Shown piece by piece: positions 53,480 to 62,314 of a DNA stretch of 64,000 bases (its first letter is position 1; the number at the start of each line of letters is the position of its first letter). The DNA is taken from positions 1 to 64,000 of the forward strand of contig NZ_JAMFKN010000004.1 in assembly GCF_023487995.1 (NCBI RefSeq), read 5' to 3'. This DNA is from Thermohalobaculum sediminis. Lineage in GTDB: Bacteria > Pseudomonadota > Alphaproteobacteria > Rhodobacterales > Rhodobacteraceae. The notes under the pieces were generated by a model, which did not search any database, had not been told where the DNA came from, and saw nothing but the letters and a program-made list of their open reading frames with translations. The translations under genes and the position numbers were made by a program.

Positions 53480-54820
53480 GTGTCCTGGGAGAGCAAAGTC
53501 ATCTGGAGCGAGGGGCTGTTCCTGCAGCCCCACCACTTCCAGCAGCACGACCGCTATGTCGAGGCCCTGGTCGCGCATGTCGCCCGTGGCCTCGCACCCT
53601 ATGCTTGGGGTGTGAGCGAGCTCACGCTCGACGACGAGCTCCTCAAGCTCGGCAAGATCGCGGTCAAGTCGGTGGCGGGGCTCACGCCGGATGGCGCCCC
53701 CTTCCGTGCGCCGCAGGCCGAGGAGCATCCGCCCGCGCTCGACGCGCCGGCGCAGGCGAAGAACTGCGTCGTCTACCTCGCCATGCCCACCCGGCGCCAC
53801 GGCGCGGTCGAGGTGGACCTGAGCGGCGCCGAGAAGTCGGCGTCGCGCTTCATGCCGTCCGAGATCGAGATCACCGACAGCATGGGATCCGACCGCCGCC
53901 CGGTCACCGTGGCGGTGGGCAAGATGCGGCTGAGCTTCGCGCTCGATCTAGATGACCTCTCGGACCAGCTGGTGATCCCGATCGCGCGCATCATGGAGGT
54001 GCGGCCCGACGGCGAGGTCGTGCTGGACCGCGCGTTCATCCCCTCCTGCCTCGACGCCCGGGCCGCGCCCACGCTGCACGGCTTCCTGCGCGAGCTCGAA
54101 GGCATGCTGAGCCACCGGGCCGAGGCGCTGGCCGGCCGGCTGTCGCAGTCGGGCGCGGCGAAGGGGGTGGCGGAAATTTCCGACTTCCTGCTGCTCATCT
54201 CGGTCAACCGGGCGCTGCCGCGCATCCGGCACCTCTTGTCGATCGAGAACGCGCATCCCTGCGCGATCTACGGGGCCTGCACCGAGCTGGCGGGCGAGCT
54301 TGCGACCTTCATGACGCCCGAGAAGCGTGCGGCCGAGTTCCCGGTCTACCGCCACGACGACCTCACGGCGGTGTTCCAGCCGGTGATGCGGGCGCTCAGG
54401 CAGTATCTGAGCGCGGTGCTCGAGCAGAGCGCCGTCGCCATCCCGCTCGAGGCGCGCAAGTATGGCGTCAGCGTCGGCATCATCCCGGACAAGCGGCTGC
54501 TGACGGGCGCGACCTTTGTCATGGCCTGCAAGGCCGACGTCGCGGCCGAGAGCGTGCGCCGCCATTTCCCGACGCAGGCCAAGCTGGGGCCGGTCGAGGG
54601 GATACGGCAGCTCGTCAACTCGGCCCTGCCGGGGATCGGGCTGAGGCCCCTGCCGGTGGCGCCGCGCCAGATCCCCTATCATTCTGGCTATGTCTATTTC
54701 GAGCTCGACCGCGACAGCCCGTACTGGAAGCAGATGACCACCTCGGGTGGTCTGGCGGTGCATGTGGCGGGCGAGTTCCCGGGGCTCGTGATGGAGCTCT
54801 GGGCGATTCGGCAGGGCTGA
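53480..54820 (+). CDS. tssK: T6SS baseplate-membrane linker TssK
   Basis: The 446-residue protein starts with the family hallmark SWESKVIWSEGLFLQPHHFQQ, read from a GTG; another GTG lies two codons upstream. TssK trimers connect the baseplate wedges to TssL and TssM. Other conserved blocks are PYAWGVSELTLDDELLKLG, RIRHLLSIENAHP and ELDRDSPYWKQMTTSGGLAVHV. Length is standard. It is followed by tssL after 19 bases. Confidence 0.96.
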   Translation: MSWESKVIWSEGLFLQPHHFQQHDRYVEALVAHVARGLAPYAWGVSELTLDDELLKLGKIAVKSVAGLTPDGAPFRAPQAEEHPPALDAPAQAKNCVVYLAMPTRRHGAVEVDLSGAEKSASRFMPSEIEITDSMGSDRRPVTVAVGKMRLSFALDLDDLSDQLVIPIARIMEVRPDGEVVLDRAFIPSCLDARAAPTLHGFLRELEGMLSHRAEALAGRLSQSGAAKGVAEISDFLLLISVNRALPRIRHLLSIENAHPCAIYGACTELAGELATFMTPEKRAAEFPVYRHDDLTAVFQPVMRALRQYLSAVLEQSAVAIPLEARKYGVSVGIIPDKRLLTGATFVMACKADVAAESVRRHFPTQAKLGPVEGIRQLVNSALPGIGLRPLPVAPRQIPYHSGYVYFELDRDSPYWKQMTTSGGLAVHVAGEFPGLVMELWAIRQG

Positions 54821-54839
54821 GAGGCCCGGGAGGAACGAG

Positions 54840-56189
54840 ATGAGCCGCGACGATCCCTTTGCCGAGCCGAGCGACACCGAGAAGACGGTGATCCGCCCGA
54901 ATCCCGGCGGGCGCAGGCCGGCCGCGCCGCAGCCTGCGCCGGCCGCGGCGCCTTCGGCCCCGCCCCAGCAGGCCGCCGGTGGCGCTCTGCCGTTGGGGCA
55001 GGCCGCGACCGGGCTCAACCCGCTGAACGCCGCCGCCTCGACGCTGTTCTCGCTGGTCGGGCGCATCCGCAACCGCGCCCAGCACGCCAATCCCGAGGCG
55101 CTGCGCGAGAGCGTTATCGCCGAGATCCGCGCCTTTGAGAGCCGCGCGCTGCAGGCCGGCGTGCCCGCGCAGACGGTCAAGGTCGCACGCTACGCGATCT
55201 GCGCGACGGTCGACGATGTCGTGCTCAACACGCCCTGGGGCGGCACCGGGGTCTGGGCGCAAAGCTCGATGGTCGGAACCTTCCACAAGGAGACCCATGG
55301 CGGCGAGCGCTTCTACGACCTGCTCGCGCGACTCGAGCAGGAGCCGGGGACCAACCGCGACCTGCTGGAATTCCTCTACATGTGCCTCAGCCTCGGCTTC
55401 GAGGGACGGCTCCGGGTCGAGCCGCGCGGCACCGAGAAGCACATCGCCATCCGCGACGGGCTGGCGCGGCTGATCCGCTCGCATCGCGGCCCGATCGAGC
55501 ATGACCTCTCGCCGCGCTGGAAGGGGGTCGATGTCGCGCATCGCCCGATCTCGGCGCTGGCGCCGGTCTGGCTGATCAGCGGCGTCACGCTGCTGGTGCT
55601 GTGCCTGACCTATTTCGGCTTTGCCTTCGCGCTGAGCGGCGACACCGAGCGGCTGCAGGGCCAGCTCTCGGCGCTCGACCTGCGCGGGCCGATCGAGCTT
55701 GCCCGCGCGGCGCCGCCGCCCCCCCCGCCGCCGCCGCCGCCCGCCGCGGTCGAGCGGATCGAGAAGATCCGCAAGTTCCTCGAGCCCGAGATCAACGAGG
55801 GGCTGGTCACGGTGTTCGAGGACGCCAACACGCTGACGGTGCGCATCGCGGGCGAGGGGATGTTCGGCTCGGGCTCGGACGTGCTCGAGCCGAAGTTTCG
55901 TCCGATCGTCGACCGCGTGGCCGAGGCGCTGAACGAGGAGCCCGGCAAGATCATCGTCGCGGGCCATTCCGACAACGTCCCGATCCGCACGGCGCGCTTT
56001 CCGTCGAACCTCCACCTCTCGCTCGCGCGCGCCGAGGCGGTCATGCACAAGATCGCCGAGCGGCTGGAACTGGACGACCGGCTCAGCGCCGAGGGCCGCG
56101 CCGAGAAGGAGCCGATCGCGCCCAACGCGACGCCCGAGGGCCGGGCCAAGAACCGGCGGATCGAAGTCATTCTTGTGAAGGCGGGCTGA
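54840..56189 (+). CDS. tssL: T6SS inner-membrane protein TssL with OmpA-like domain
   Basis: The 449-residue protein has a disordered N-terminus (MSRDDPFAEPSDTEKTVIRP), a DotU domain (about 60-230, with LLARLEQEPGTNRDLLEFLY) and one membrane helix (PVWLISGVTLLVLCLTYFGF). A proline tract of eleven residues follows, then a periplasmic OmpA/MotB-like domain with GHSDNVPIRTARFPSNLHLS and RAKNRRIEVIL that binds peptidoglycan. The Thr13/Thr16 region resembles the PpkA-phosphorylated N-terminus known in Agrobacterium TssL. It overlaps nothing but is 4 bases from tssM. Confidence 0.95.
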   Translation: MSRDDPFAEPSDTEKTVIRPNPGGRRPAAPQPAPAAAPSAPPQQAAGGALPLGQAATGLNPLNAAASTLFSLVGRIRNRAQHANPEALRESVIAEIRAFESRALQAGVPAQTVKVARYAICATVDDVVLNTPWGGTGVWAQSSMVGTFHKETHGGERFYDLLARLEQEPGTNRDLLEFLYMCLSLGFEGRLRVEPRGTEKHIAIRDGLARLIRSHRGPIEHDLSPRWKGVDVAHRPISALAPVWLISGVTLLVLCLTYFGFAFALSGDTERLQGQLSALDLRGPIELARAAPPPPPPPPPPAAVERIEKIRKFLEPEINEGLVTVFEDANTLTVRIAGEGMFGSGSDVLEPKFRPIVDRVAEALNEEPGKIIVAGHSDNVPIRTARFPSNLHLSLARAEAVMHKIAERLELDDRLSAEGRAEKEPIAPNATPEGRAKNRRIEVILVKAG

Positions 56190-56193
56190 GCCC

Positions 56194-59100
56194 ATGCTGA
56201 TGAAATTCTTCCGGCCGGTGTTCATGTCGACGATCGGCGTCGTGACCATCGTCTTCCTGATCACCAGCATCTGCGTCTGGTTCTTCGGGTCGGCGCTCGC
56301 CTGGGGCGATCTGCGGCCGCTCGACAGCGTGATGAACCGGCTTGTCGTGATCGGCGTCTTCGGGCTGTTCACGGCGCTGGTCATCGGCATCAGCCTGTGG
56401 CGCCGCCGCAGGCGCGACAAGGTGATGACCGAGTCGATCGTCAGCGCGGCGGGGAAGGAGGATGCGGGCGACGCCGCCGTGCAGGCCGAATTGCGCGAGA
56501 TGCAGGGGCGGATGCGCGAGGCGCTGAATCTGCTGCGCAAGTCGAAGCTGGGCGGGCGCTTCGGGCGCAAGCATCTCTACCAGCTTCCCTGGTACATCAT
56601 CATCGGGCCGCCCGGCGCCGGCAAGACCACCGCGATCGTCAATTCGGGGTTGCAGTTCCCGCTGTCCGAGCGGCTGGGCAAGGGCGCGATCGGCGGCGTG
56701 GGCGGCACGCGCAACTGCGACTGGTGGTTCACCAACGAGGCCGTCCTGCTCGACACTGCCGGGCGCTACACCACGCAGGACAGCGACGCCGACGCCGACA
56801 GCCGCGCCTGGGGCGGCTTTCTCGAGATGCTCAAGGGCCAGCGTCCCCGCCAGCCGATCAACGGCGCGCTGGTGGCGATCAGCCTCTCGGACCTCTCGCT
56901 GCAGGACGAGCAGACGCGCAAGGGCCACGCCCGCGCGGTTCGCACCCGCCTGCACGAGCTGCGCCAGAAGCTGGGCGTGCGCTTCCCCGTCTACATCCTG
57001 TTCACCAAGGCCGACCTGATCGCGGGGTTCGCCGAGTTCTTCGACAATCTCGGCAAGGAGGACCGCGAGCAGGTCTGGGGCTTCACGCTGCCCTACGAGA
57101 AGGGGAGGACCGAGGGCTCGGCCGTCGAGGGCTTCGGCGCCGAGCTCGACGCGCTGCTCTCCCAGCTCAACAACCGCGGCCTCGAGCGGATGCAGGCCGA
57201 GACCGACTACCAGCGCCGCAGCCTGATCGCGGGCTTCCCGGCGCAGGTGGCCTCGCTCAGGGGCGTGGCCGAGGAATTCCTGTCGGACGTCTTCCAGGAC
57301 AGCCGTTTCGAGGACCGCCAGCTTCTGCGCGGCGTCTACTTCACCTCGGGCACCCAGGAAGGCACGCCGATCGACCGGCTGATGATGGGCATGGCCCGCA
57401 CCTTCGGGATCGGCCGCCAGGCGATCGGCTCGGGGCAGGGGACGGGGCGCAGCTTCTTCCTGACGCGGCTCCTCAACGGGGTGATCTTCCGCGAGGCGGG
57501 GCTCGTCTCGGCCGACGACCGGGTCGAGCGGCGCTATCGCTGGGTGCTGCGCGGCGCGGTCGCGGCGGCGGTGCTGGTGGTCGGCGCCTTCGGCACGCTC
57601 TGGACCATGAGCTTCCTCGGCAACCGCGAGCTGATCGCGAACGCCTCGGGCAAGGTCGGCGAGTACCGCGAGCTGGTGGCCGGCATTCCCGGCAGCCCGA
57701 TCGCGGACGCAGACATCCCGCGTGTCGTGCCCGCGCTCAACATCCTGCGCGACATGCCCGGCAATCCTGCGCAGGGCGACCCCGAGCCGCCGACCGAGCT
57801 GACCTGGGGCCTCTACCAGGGCGGCGCCGTCGGGACCGAGGCCGCGCAGACCTATCGCGGCGCGCTCAACCAGCTCCTGCTGCCGCGCCTGCTGTTCCGG
57901 CTGGAACAGCAGATGCAGGCCAACATGAACAACACCGACCTGCTCTACGAGGCGCTCAAGGTCTACATGATGCTGGGTCTCCAGGGTCCGATGGATCAGG
58001 GGCTCGTGCGCAAGTGGATGTCTATCGACTGGCAGCTCGGCTTCCCCGGCCAGGACCGGATGCGGGCCGATCTCGAGGGCCATCTCGAGGCGCTGCTGTC
58101 CCAGCCGATGCGCGAGATCGCGCTCAACGGCCCACTGGTCGAGCAGATCCAGGGCCTTTTGTCCGAGACGCCGCTGGCGCAGCGCATCTACAACTCGATC
58201 ACCCAGAGCCCGCGCGCCCGCGCCCTGCCGCAGTTCCGACTGACCGAGGTGGGCGGCCCCGCGACCTCGCGCGTCCTGGTGCGCTCGTCGGGATCGCCGC
58301 TCAGCGAGGGGGTCGAGGGGATCTGGACCTATGACGGGTTCCGCCAGGTGTTCCTGCCCGAGGCGCTGGAGGTGGCCGCCCGCATCCAGAGCGAGAGCTG
58401 GGTGCTGGGCCCGCGCGGCCAGACCGAGACGACGCCCGCGGCGCTCGCGCGCCTCAGCCGAGACGTGCTCGATCTCTACTACAACGACTACGTGGCCAAG
58501 TATGACGCGCTGCTCGCGGACATCGATATTGTGCCGATGGAGAGCCTCGGCCACGCCGTCGATGTCACCAATGTCCTGTCCGGGCCGACCTCGCCGATCC
58601 ACAACATCCTCGAGGCCGTGTCCGACGAGACCAAGCTGACCCAGCCCAAGCGGGGCAGCATCGACCTGTCGAACGCGACCGAGAGCGCGACCGGCTTCGC
58701 CGCCGACGAGGCATTCTCGGCCCTCGATTCGCGCACGCAGGCGCTGTTCGAGGCGATCGGCTCGGCCACGCCCACCGTGGCGGGGCAGGCGCCAGCCAAG
58801 CCCGGCGCCTATGTCGAGGAGCGCTTCGCCTGGCTCCACGCCCTCGTCGACGGGGCCGAGGGGGCGCCCTCCGAGCTCGACCAGCTCATCGAGATGATGA
58901 CCGAGGTCTATCGCGAGTTGAACCGCATGTCGCTGGGCCAGACCAGCGGCGCCAGCGTGCTGAACCAGGCGGGCGTCGAAGGCGGGGCCGCGGCGCGACT
59001 GCAGGCGGCGACGGGCCGCGTCGAGGGGCCGATGCAGCGATGGGCCAACCAGGTGGCTTCGGGCTCGTCCGGCATCGCGGTGGGCGGCGCGCGCTCGGGG

Positions 59101-59793
59101 CTCAACGCCCAGTGGCAGGCCAAGGTCTACCCGTTCTGCGAGAAGGCGCTGAATGGGCGCTATCCCTTCGACCGCGCCGCCACCGCCGATGTGACGCTGC
59201 AGGATTTCGCGCGGCTGTTCGGCCCGAACGGGCTGATCGACAGCTTCTTCAACGAGAACCTGATCACCTTCGTCGACACCGCGTCCGACCCGTGGCGCTG
59301 GAAGCGGGTGAACAACACCGATCTCGGCATCTCGGCCTCGGTTCTGGCGCAGTTCCAGGCGGCGGCCGAGATCCGCGACAGCTTCTTCCTCGCGCCGGGG
59401 ATGCCGTCGATCACCTTCGACCTCACGCCCGTGGCGCTCGACCCCAACGCCGAGCAGGTGGTGGTCGAGATCGAGGGGCAGGAGCTGAGCTATGCGCACG
59501 GCCCCCCGCAGGTCACGCCGCTGACCTGGCCGGGCAAGGCGGGCGGGCGCACGCGCGTGGCCTTCGTGCCCGAGAACGCCGGGATCGAGAACACCATGAG
59601 CCGCGAGGGTCCGTGGGCATGGTTCCGGCTGCTGGACGCGGCCGAGATGCGGCGAACCAACGTCTCCGACCGCAGCCGGCTGATCTTCAACATCGGTGGG
59701 CGGATCGCGGTGTTCCAGCTGAGGGCGGGATCGGCGCTCAACCCGTTCTCGCTGCCAGCGCTGCGCAGCTTCCGCTGCCCCAAGTCGCTCTGA
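56194..59793 (+). CDS. tssM: T6SS membrane-complex protein TssM (IcmF)
   Basis: The 1199-residue protein has two N-terminal membrane helices (about residues 8-31 and 47-67) and a cytoplasmic GTPase-like domain with Walker A GPPGAGKTT at 138-146 and the Walker B-like LLDTAGRYTT. A third helix near 450 (RGAVAAAVLVVGAFGTLW) leads to the periplasmic region with a long helical part and a beta-rich C-terminal domain (ITFDLTPVALDPNAEQVVVE). TssM links TssL and TssJ across the envelope. The length is typical. The next gene starts 18 bases later. Confidence 0.96.
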   Translation: MLMKFFRPVFMSTIGVVTIVFLITSICVWFFGSALAWGDLRPLDSVMNRLVVIGVFGLFTALVIGISLWRRRRRDKVMTESIVSAAGKEDAGDAAVQAELREMQGRMREALNLLRKSKLGGRFGRKHLYQLPWYIIIGPPGAGKTTAIVNSGLQFPLSERLGKGAIGGVGGTRNCDWWFTNEAVLLDTAGRYTTQDSDADADSRAWGGFLEMLKGQRPRQPINGALVAISLSDLSLQDEQTRKGHARAVRTRLHELRQKLGVRFPVYILFTKADLIAGFAEFFDNLGKEDREQVWGFTLPYEKGRTEGSAVEGFGAELDALLSQLNNRGLERMQAETDYQRRSLIAGFPAQVASLRGVAEEFLSDVFQDSRFEDRQLLRGVYFTSGTQEGTPIDRLMMGMARTFGIGRQAIGSGQGTGRSFFLTRLLNGVIFREAGLVSADDRVERRYRWVLRGAVAAAVLVVGAFGTLWTMSFLGNRELIANASGKVGEYRELVAGIPGSPIADADIPRVVPALNILRDMPGNPAQGDPEPPTELTWGLYQGGAVGTEAAQTYRGALNQLLLPRLLFRLEQQMQANMNNTDLLYEALKVYMMLGLQGPMDQGLVRKWMSIDWQLGFPGQDRMRADLEGHLEALLSQPMREIALNGPLVEQIQGLLSETPLAQRIYNSITQSPRARALPQFRLTEVGGPATSRVLVRSSGSPLSEGVEGIWTYDGFRQVFLPEALEVAARIQSESWVLGPRGQTETTPAALARLSRDVLDLYYNDYVAKYDALLADIDIVPMESLGHAVDVTNVLSGPTSPIHNILEAVSDETKLTQPKRGSIDLSNATESATGFAADEAFSALDSRTQALFEAIGSATPTVAGQAPAKPGAYVEERFAWLHALVDGAEGAPSELDQLIEMMTEVYRELNRMSLGQTSGASVLNQAGVEGGAAARLQAATGRVEGPMQRWANQVASGSSGIAVGGARSGLNAQWQAKVYPFCEKALNGRYPFDRAATADVTLQDFARLFGPNGLIDSFFNENLITFVDTASDPWRWKRVNNTDLGISASVLAQFQAAAEIRDSFFLAPGMPSITFDLTPVALDPNAEQVVVEIEGQELSYAHGPPQVTPLTWPGKAGGRTRVAFVPENAGIENTMSREGPWAWFRLLDAAEMRRTNVSDRSRLIFNIGGRIAVFQLRAGSALNPFSLPALRSFRCPKSL

Positions 59794-59811
59794 CGCGTCG
59801 GGGGGGGGCGG

Positions 59812-60510
59812 TTGGGGGGCTTCGGATACTACGGCAAGATCCCGGCGCAGGGCGACTTCCTGCGCCGGGGCCTCTCGCCCGCCTTCGTCGAGCCCTGGGA
59901 CCGCTGGCTTCAGGAACTGCTGCTCAGCGGGCGCGAGACGCTGGGGGCGGGCTGGCAGGACGCCTATTTCTCGGCCCCGATCTGGCGCTTCGCGCTGCCG
60001 AAGGGGCTCTGCGGCGGCGCCGCCGTCGCCGGGGTGGTGATGCCCAGCGTCGACCGGGTGGGCCGACAGTTCCCGCTGACGCTGGCGGCCGAGGCGGAGA
60101 CGGGCTCGGCCTGGGAGGCTTACTGCGCGGCCGAGGGGGTCTTTGCCGCGCTCGAGGACGCGGCCCTTGCGATGCTCGAGGAGGACGCCTCGCGCGAAGG
60201 GCTGGAGCGGCGGCTCGAGGCCCTGCGGCTGGGGCCCGCGCCTGCGCCGATCCGGGTGCTGCGCGCCTGCGGGGCGGCATGGCTCAGCGCCGCGCGGGGC
60301 TCGCTCGGGGCGCTCCTTGCGGCGGGGGCCGCGGGGGCCGAGGGGGCGTCGACCACGCTCTGGGCCTCGGAACTTGCGGAGGGCGTCCGCGCGATGGTCT
60401 CGCCCGGCCTGCCGGCGGGGGCCGAGGCGCTGCGCGGGCTGGTCGATCTCGACGCACCCGTGTGGGCGGGGGGGGCAGAGGCCACGACGACAGGGGGGCT
60501 GCGGACATGA
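59812..60510 (+). CDS. tagF: T6SS regulator TagF
   Basis: The 232-residue protein reads from a TTG start (GGFGYYGKIPAQGDFLRRGLS), the usual TagF N-terminus, with no ATG or GTG in place. Conserved blocks are EPWDRWLQELL, APIWRFALPKGLCGG and MPSVDRVGRQFPLTLAAEA. TagF is a post-translational repressor that can sequester Fha or TssL, and it sits beside pppA in many loci. Its stop overlaps the pppA start (ATGA). Confidence 0.88.
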   Translation: MGGFGYYGKIPAQGDFLRRGLSPAFVEPWDRWLQELLLSGRETLGAGWQDAYFSAPIWRFALPKGLCGGAAVAGVVMPSVDRVGRQFPLTLAAEAETGSAWEAYCAAEGVFAALEDAALAMLEEDASREGLERRLEALRLGPAPAPIRVLRACGAAWLSAARGSLGALLAAGAAGAEGASTTLWASELAEGVRAMVSPGLPAGAEALRGLVDLDAPVWAGGAEATTTGGLRT

Positions 60511-61238
60511 TCCTTCCACCGGCTGCGGGCACGGTGCGCTACAGCGCACGCACCCATGTGGGCAATGTGCGCCGCGTGAACGAGGACTCGCTGATCGCGC
60601 TGCCCGAGCTTGGCCTCTGGGCGGTTTCGGACGGCATGGGGGGGCATGACGGCGGTGACTTCGCCAGCCAGACCGTGACCGAGGCGCTGGCGACCCTGCC
60701 GCCCGACTTGCCGCCAGGCGAGCTGATGCGGGCGGCGCGCGACGCCATCCAGGCGGCGCACCGGACCATCGTGGCCGAGGCCGAGCGCCGCGGCGGCGTC
60801 ACCATCGGCGCGACGGTCGTGGTGCTGATCCTGGCGGGCGAGCATTTCGCCTGCCTCTGGGCCGGGGACAGCCGGCTCTACCGCTGCCGCGGCGGCCACG
60901 TCACGATGCTGAGCCACGATCATTCGGTGGTGGCGGAACTCGTCGAGGCGGGACGGCTGACATGGGCCGAGGCCGAGCGCCATCCGCAGGCCAGCGCCAT
61001 CACCCGCGCGGTGGGCGTGGGCGACGAGATCGACATCGACAAGCGCCGCGGCGACGTGTTGCCGGGGGACCGGTTCCTGCTCTGCTCGGACGGGCTGAGC
61101 CGCTATGCCGACGAGGCGATGATCGCCGAGGTGCTGGCCGCGACCCCGATCGAGACGGTGGCAGATGCGCTGCTGCAACTCGCGCTCGACGGGGGCGGCG
61201 CCGACAATGTTTCCGTGATCGTGGTGGACGCGGCCTGA
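60507..61238 (+). CDS. pppA: T6SS PP2C-family phosphatase PppA
   Basis: The 243-residue protein has the PP2C metal motifs in order: RRVNEDSLIALP, SDGMGGHDGGD, LWAGDSRLYRCR, LLCSDGLSRYADE and GGADNVSVIVVDA. It removes phosphate from threonines placed by PpkA, shutting the system down. It is translated from the ATGA overlap with tagF. The opposing kinase gene lies just beyond the next gene, on the other strand. Confidence 0.95.
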   Translation: MILPPAAGTVRYSARTHVGNVRRVNEDSLIALPELGLWAVSDGMGGHDGGDFASQTVTEALATLPPDLPPGELMRAARDAIQAAHRTIVAEAERRGGVTIGATVVVLILAGEHFACLWAGDSRLYRCRGGHVTMLSHDHSVVAELVEAGRLTWAEAERHPQASAITRAVGVGDEIDIDKRRGDVLPGDRFLLCSDGLSRYADEAMIAEVLAATPIETVADALLQLALDGGGADNVSVIVVDAA

Positions 61239-61264
61239 CCGGCCGGGCGGCGGAGGTGTGAGGA

Positions 61265-62293
61265 ATGGCGTGCTTCTGCCACATGGCGGCCGAGTCGGTG
61301 CGCCAGCGCTTCACGCCCTCGGCCGTGATGGCGTTGCCACCGACGCCCCTTCAGATGCGGATGGCGGCGGCGATCCCCAATCTCGGGCCGGCCGACCGCC
61401 CGGATCTGGAAATGCGCGCGGCCGTGGCGCCGATCGCGGCGCCCTCCGTCAATCTGGGCGGCGGTCCGCTCGCGCAGATGGCGGTGACGCTGGGCATGGC
61501 GGCGGGCAACTTCTCGCTCGATGACGTGCCGGCGCTGGAGGCGGAACTCGAGCAGGCGGCGCAGAGCTTCCAGCGCAATGTCTGGCCGCGCCTCGCACCC
61601 CTAGCCTCGCTGAAGATGCAGCCGCTGCTGAATTACGCGATCGCGGCGCGGCTGTGCCTCGATCTCAACGCGATGGGGCTCGACCCGATGACGGCGACAG
61701 CGGGGGATATCCCCCCGCCGCCCGCGACCTCGGACACGCGCTTTGCCCTGACGCCGCCGCAGCTTGCGAAGGCGCGCCTTCTGGCGGGGCTGCCGCCCGT
61801 CGCCAAGCTGAGCGAGACACTGAACACGCCGCCGCTTGGCGACACCGGCGCGATGCAGGCGCTGAACAACCGGCTTGCGAACCTCTCGCGGGTCTCGCCG
61901 CCCAGCATGGCGGTGCCGCTGCCGATGGTGCTCAAGCTTGCCATGGTGCTCGAGTCGCTTGCCAAGATCGAGGAGGCGTTCGGCGACGATCCGCTGTCGC
62001 CCAGCACCATGGGCCGGGTGGATGCGATGATGAAGACCTGGGCGACCTTCCCGGTGCCGATGCCGGTGTCCTCGCTCGCGCTCAACGAGAAGCTTGCCGC
62101 CCTGCCGCCGCTCGAAGCGGTCAAGCTGGGCGAGCATGTGGCCGGGCAGAGCTGGGCTACCGGCATGGCGGCCTATGCGCCGCCGAAGCTTGCGATCGCG
62201 CCTTTCCTGAACGCCATGCTCGCGCTCAACGCGACGCTGCACGCGACGGCGGCCTTTCCCCCGCTCGGCCCCTGCGGGGCGTGCAACTCGTGA
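61265..62293 (+). CDS. Unknown protein between PppA and PpkA, cysteine-bearing at both ends
   Basis: The 342-residue protein starts MACFCHMAAESVRQRF and ends PLGPCGACNS, giving Cys pairs at both termini. I recognise no family. Between them it is rich in Ala, Leu, Pro and Met, with repeated similar helices (LASLKMQPLLNYAIAARLCL, PKLAIAPFLNAMLALNATLH). No signal peptide or clear membrane helix is seen. It is 26 bases after pppA in the same direction, and 21 bases from the end of convergent ppkA. The location suggests a T6SS-specific accessory or exported protein; no role can be assigned from sequence. Confidence 0.7.
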   Translation: MACFCHMAAESVRQRFTPSAVMALPPTPLQMRMAAAIPNLGPADRPDLEMRAAVAPIAAPSVNLGGGPLAQMAVTLGMAAGNFSLDDVPALEAELEQAAQSFQRNVWPRLAPLASLKMQPLLNYAIAARLCLDLNAMGLDPMTATAGDIPPPPATSDTRFALTPPQLAKARLLAGLPPVAKLSETLNTPPLGDTGAMQALNNRLANLSRVSPPSMAVPLPMVLKLAMVLESLAKIEEAFGDDPLSPSTMGRVDAMMKTWATFPVPMPVSSLALNEKLAALPPLEAVKLGEHVAGQSWATGMAAYAPPKLAIAPFLNAMLALNATLHATAAFPPLGPCGACNS

Positions 62294-62314
62294 CCCGGCC
62301 GTCGCGCGGCGCGC

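Noticed and set aside
56167-60549. A 1460-residue open frame on the minus strand opposite tssM and tagF
   Set aside because: It is antisense to well-supported genes, has the Arg/Gly/His-rich composition expected of a shadow frame at high GC, and contains no recognisable domain.
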